NCBI GenBank assembly: GCA_027257055.1
Contig: JAPVLO010000626.1
Location: forward strand, 310,001 to 374,000
DNA length: 64,000 nucleotides
Direction: 5' to 3'
From: Cephalopachus bancanus
Lineage: Eukaryota; Chordata; Mammalia; Primates; Tarsiidae
The notes below the pieces were generated by a model. The model saw only the letters and a program-made list of their open reading frames with translations. It was not told the origin of the DNA and made no database searches. The position numbers and the translations under genes are program-made. Below, piece after piece: positions 62,311 through 64,000 of the stretch. The stretch's first letter is position 1. Every line of letters starts with the position of its first letter.

Positions 62311-63145
62311 TTTGTTGTCCAGGGTTGATCAGCCCCACTTCCTATTAAAACCCAGAGACAGCCTTAAGTTCTTTGCCTGAAGGGGGATAGGGAGAGGGAC
62401 TGGGCAGAAAGCTCAAATTGTCTACAAGTTTCCTGGCTTCAGTTTACAAAAGCTTAATCCACTAGGATCTAGGGGAACAGAGAGCCTCTGGAATGCAGAA
62501 CAAAAGTTTGAGGGAAAAAATGAAAGAAGAAAGATTTCAGGACAAAACTGGAGCAAGATTCCTCTAAGCAGAGTTGAGGGGATGAAAGGAAAAGAGCAGA
62601 CAGTAGAGGCTCTGTTAGTGTGGGCTCTGAACCCTGATACTCAGGAGGAAAGGGCCAGGCCCTCTCCAGGGGAGATAAGGGTTTGTCCTTCTAAGCAATC
62701 ACACTTGCTTGTCCTAAATGATCCTGTCTAAAATGTGTTGCATTCTTTCCTCCTTCTAGAACAAAGCACTTTTTCTTATTGGCTTAGTCATTATGCACAT
62801 TCATTTACGGGCAGCTCTAGTGAGTGATGCCTTCAGGTTCTTTCAAAATCCACAGGGCCGTTTACCTCTGCATTCCATGGCCCCAGACTACTATGCTAAC
62901 TAATGCTTGAATCTTCTTTTCCCACTCCCCCCCCCATCATCGGCAGTCTCTTGTCCAATGTCCTTTCCTGCCTGCGGTCAGTTAGTATGTCTCCTTATAG
63001 GGAGCTCCTCTCCTTTATTCTAATTTGCTATTACACACTTCGTGTGAGCTAAGAAATGAAATAAAAATTTCTTAGAATTGAAAGGTAAGAAGATTCTGAG
63101 AGATCAAGGAAAGTTGTGATACGTTTTAGAATATGTGTTTTGACT
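62311..63145. other. Unassigned sequence
   Basis: No gene or confident repeat. A run of nine C residues occurs near 62926-62935. Confidence 0.35.
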
Positions 63146-63147
63146 GT

Positions 63148-63546
63148 GTTGAGGACTGAACTATGTCCCCTCCCCCCATATTCCTATGCTAAAGTCCTAA
63201 CCCCCAATGTGACTGTATTTGGAGATAGGGCATATAAAGTGGTAATAAAGATTAAATGAGGTCATAAGGGTAGGGTCCTAATCAGATAAGACTGCTGTTC
63301 TTATAAAAAGGAGGAGATACCAGGGGCTCACCCTCTCTCCATATGCACACAGAAGAAAGACCATGTGAGGACACAGGGAAAAGGCAGCCATCTACTATCT
63401 GGGAAGAGAGGCCTCACCAGAAACCAACTCTGTTGGCACCTTGATCTTGAACTTCCAGTCTCTACAAGTGTGAAAAAATAAATGTTTGGTTTTTAAGCCA
63501 CCCTATCTTTGGTATTCTGTTACAGCAGCTTGAGAAGACTAATACA
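63148..63546 (+). mobile_element. MLT1-type MaLR solo LTR
   Basis: 'gactgaactatgtcccctcc', 'gaccatgtgaggacacaggg', 'ggcaccttgatcttgaactt' and 'agcttgagaagactaataca' form a nearly complete MLT1 LTR. Confidence 0.93.
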
Positions 63547-63719
63547 GACTACATAAGAGGGCTGTTTTTGAAGAGTTGGGTGCCAACTTTCAGCATCCTG
63601 CCTGTGTTATATCAGAGTGGAGCTGCTGGATAAGTAAGAAGTTACTTTTCAAATGTAGTATTATAAAGAGAAAATTAATGGAGATGCTCCATTATGTGAC
63701 CTATTGAAAAGTATTTTGT

Positions 63720-64000
63720 GGCCTGGCTCGGTGGCTCAGTCTGTAATCCCAGCACTTTGGGAGGCCAAGGCAAGTGAATTGCTTGAGCCCGCAGGTTCAA
63801 GACCAGCCCGGGGAACTTGGCAAGACTTCGTCTCCACAATCAGTCAAAAATTAGCCGGGCATGGTAGTACACACCTGTAGTTCCAGCTACTTGGAAGGCT
63901 GAGGCGGAAGGATCGTCAGAGCCCAGCAGGTTGATTCTGGAGTGGCCGTGAGTATGCCACTATACTCCAGCCTGGGCGACGGAGACTCCAACTCAAAAAA
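63720..64000 (+). mobile_element. Alu, lineage type, tail cut by the window edge
   Basis: The dimer starts 'ggcctggctcggtggctcag' and ends 'gagactccaactcaaaaaa' at the window edge. The right end matches the strepsirrhine-type Alus. The 3' TSD lies beyond the window. Confidence 0.92.

Overview
The window looks like primate nuclear DNA, most likely from a strepsirrhine (lemur or loris lineage). Several Alu copies carry left-arm changes and an ending of the form 'gagactccaactcaaaa' that I do not associate with human Alu subfamilies. The youngest L1 copies share a 3' end ('acctaaccctgaattgtacc', then an A-rich tail) unlike the human L1PA end. Base composition is AT-rich and CpG-poor, and I saw no CpG island. 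The species call is an inference from repeat content.

No protein-coding gene can be supported. Every longer reading frame either lies inside a LINE, an endogenous retrovirus or a DNA transposon fossil, or has no recognisable domain, codon pattern or splice context. The window reads as intergenic or deep intronic sequence, a palimpsest of mobile elements. The only gene-like signal is a weak candidate promoter and first exon at about 57.63-57.80 kb.

Layout: 0.5-6.3 kb holds a MIR, two old L1 segments (one split by an Alu), an L2 split by an Alu, and a young truncated L1. 6.5-24 kb is mostly unique sequence with scattered ancient elements: MLT1 and ERVL-like LTRs, L2, MIR, a hAT transposase fossil near 17.2 kb, a MER2-like element near 21.1 kb, and a 3'-truncated Alu at 13.0 kb. 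24-32 kb contains a long antisense L2 with a 5'-inverted L1 inside it, more L2, an old L1, and two short retroposed copies of what looks like an LTR R region (24.3 and 31.25 kb). 32-43.7 kb contains microsatellites, L2, MLT1, a Tigger-like element and four Alus. 44.3-47.5 kb is a three-level nest: a DNA transposon split by an old L1, itself split by a young L1. 48.2-55.3 kb is L1, Alu, MLT1, MIR and L2. 56-64 kb holds MIR and MLT1 copies, the candidate promoter, an antisense ERVL-like pol fossil at 59.6-60.8 kb, and an Alu running off the right edge.

Intervals between listed features that have no entry of their own showed nothing I could name. Family names come from recognising consensus-like text by eye; subfamily assignments are tentative, and boundaries are good to about 10-30 bases except where target-site duplications (TSDs) fix them.
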